From Conidiobolus coronatus NRRL 28638 (lineage: Eukaryota; Entomophthoromycota; Entomophthoromycetes; Entomophthorales; Conidiobolaceae), in assembly GCA_001566745.1 (NCBI GenBank), contig KQ964440.1, positions 131,212-195,211 on the forward strand: a stretch of DNA of 64,000 nucleotides, given 5' to 3'. The notes below the pieces were generated by a model. That model made no database searches, was not told the origin of the DNA, and saw only the letters and a program-made list of their open reading frames with translations. Below are positions 63,282 through 64,000 of this stretch, in pieces (within the stretch, counting starts at the first letter, position 1; each line of letters starts with the position of its first letter). Position numbers and translations under genes: made by a program.

Positions 63282-64000
63282 AGATTGCAAGATGTTCGAC
63301 AAAGTGAGTATGAGTATCCAAGAAATCTTGGATAAAATTGAAATGCGCACAATTTATTTTCAAATTCTGAGAAACACGACGTTGTTTATGTGACCTCATT
63401 CTATAAATTAATGTAATCATAAATCCTGGTGGGCTAGATTGAGCTAGAAAATGCACTGTTGAAAGCAAATTTTGGGTAATTTAGTATTCAGACGTATGTA
63501 CGGGAATTGGGGTAATCTTTTAAAAACTGATTTGGGTGGTATTCTATTATGAATCAAACAGTTAGGATGCGTAGTGTATGTTGTTAACTGTGTTGGTTGT
63601 AGGCCACCCAGTCACATAGTAACTCCAGACTGCTTGAACAGAGAAATTCTTATCAATTCGTCTAACAGCATCCTCAGTTGGAGTAGGATATTGATCTAAT
63701 GTGACACATAACACAGGTTCCGATGTTATACCCTTGAAGCCGATAAAATTCTTTATTCCTAGTGTATGAGAATGGTATCCTAAGCAACTTACTTAGCAAA
63801 TGAAAGTAGCTCAAACATCTGCCTTATGTTAGAATGCTTCATAACTGATATATCCCAAATCGCATATCTCTGGATTGCGCAATCTTGATTATACAAATCA
63901 AGAGGCTATAATATTCTGACACACACAAGATATTTGAAGGGAATTTATAAAATAAATTCTAAAGGTGTAGCTAAATTAGGATTTGAATTTGTTACTCGTC
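63282..64000. other. Window end; one unassigned coding scrap
   Basis: On the minus strand about 63770-63560 a frame reads TLGIKNFIGFKGITSEPVLC then VTLDQYPTPTEDAVRRIDKN, open for about 65 codons and protein-like, but unassigned. Otherwise nothing is seen. Confidence 0.3.

Overview
The window looks like a repeat-rich, AT-rich stretch of nuclear DNA from a fungus, probably an early-diverging lineage; the exact group cannot be settled by eye. Evidence for a eukaryote is short introns of about 50 bases with GT..AG ends and CTAAC branch sites (fumarase fragment, 120-173 and 264-310), a KIF1/Unc104-type kinesin, a P3A plasma-membrane H+-ATPase, an RNA polymerase II largest-subunit fragment, Ty3/gypsy debris and a fungal/animal-type FAD synthetase. 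Two assembly gaps (14468-15392 and 49340-49637) are runs of N.

The dominant feature is an uninterrupted 3135-codon frame at 28496-37903 (+) encoding a bunyavirus-type L protein, with an N-terminal cap-snatching-type endonuclease signature and all core RdRp motifs. It is flanked by cellular sequence, so it reads as an endogenous viral element. A second related but clearly diverged L copy, broken and full of deletions, lies at about 55690-56556 (+). Just upstream of the intact copy is a short mutated remnant resembling bacterial PriA helicase. A complete gene of the bacterial DIP1984 family (11920-12375) points to a further bacterial contribution.

Layout. 0-9 kb: a truncated fumarase running in frame into an unknown ORF, small AT-rich ORFs without recognisable function, and broken nuclease-like genes. 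9-22.6 kb: DIP1984 gene, Ty3/gypsy pieces, an intact multi-pass membrane protein, and many fragments of conserved genes (H+-ATPase, AAA ATPase, F-box-like protein, kinesin-3, IleRS, DEAD-box helicase, tryptophan synthase), several with internal deletions that keep frame. 22.6-27.4 kb: the best preserved host block, with a GT32-type glycosyltransferase, a COG0523 GTPase and FAD synthetase, all on the minus strand. 28-38 kb: the viral L gene. 38-50 kb: mostly decayed DNA, one intact and one broken PD-(D/E)XK-like gene, and an MpaB/DUF2236 oxygenase cut by a gap. 50.9-57.8 kb: two copies of a pair of gene families, a C..C..C..H zinc-finger-like protein and a PD-(D/E)XK-like protein, with the second L remnant lying inside the second pair. 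58-64 kb: fragments of an AMP-binding enzyme and a zinc-type dehydrogenase, plus unknown ORFs.

Few genes here form a pathway. The common theme is an accessory, rearranging region that has captured viral and bacterial DNA and carries expanded nuclease-like families. The zinc-finger/nuclease pair is the best candidate for an undescribed host or element-borne system; that link is inference from context only.
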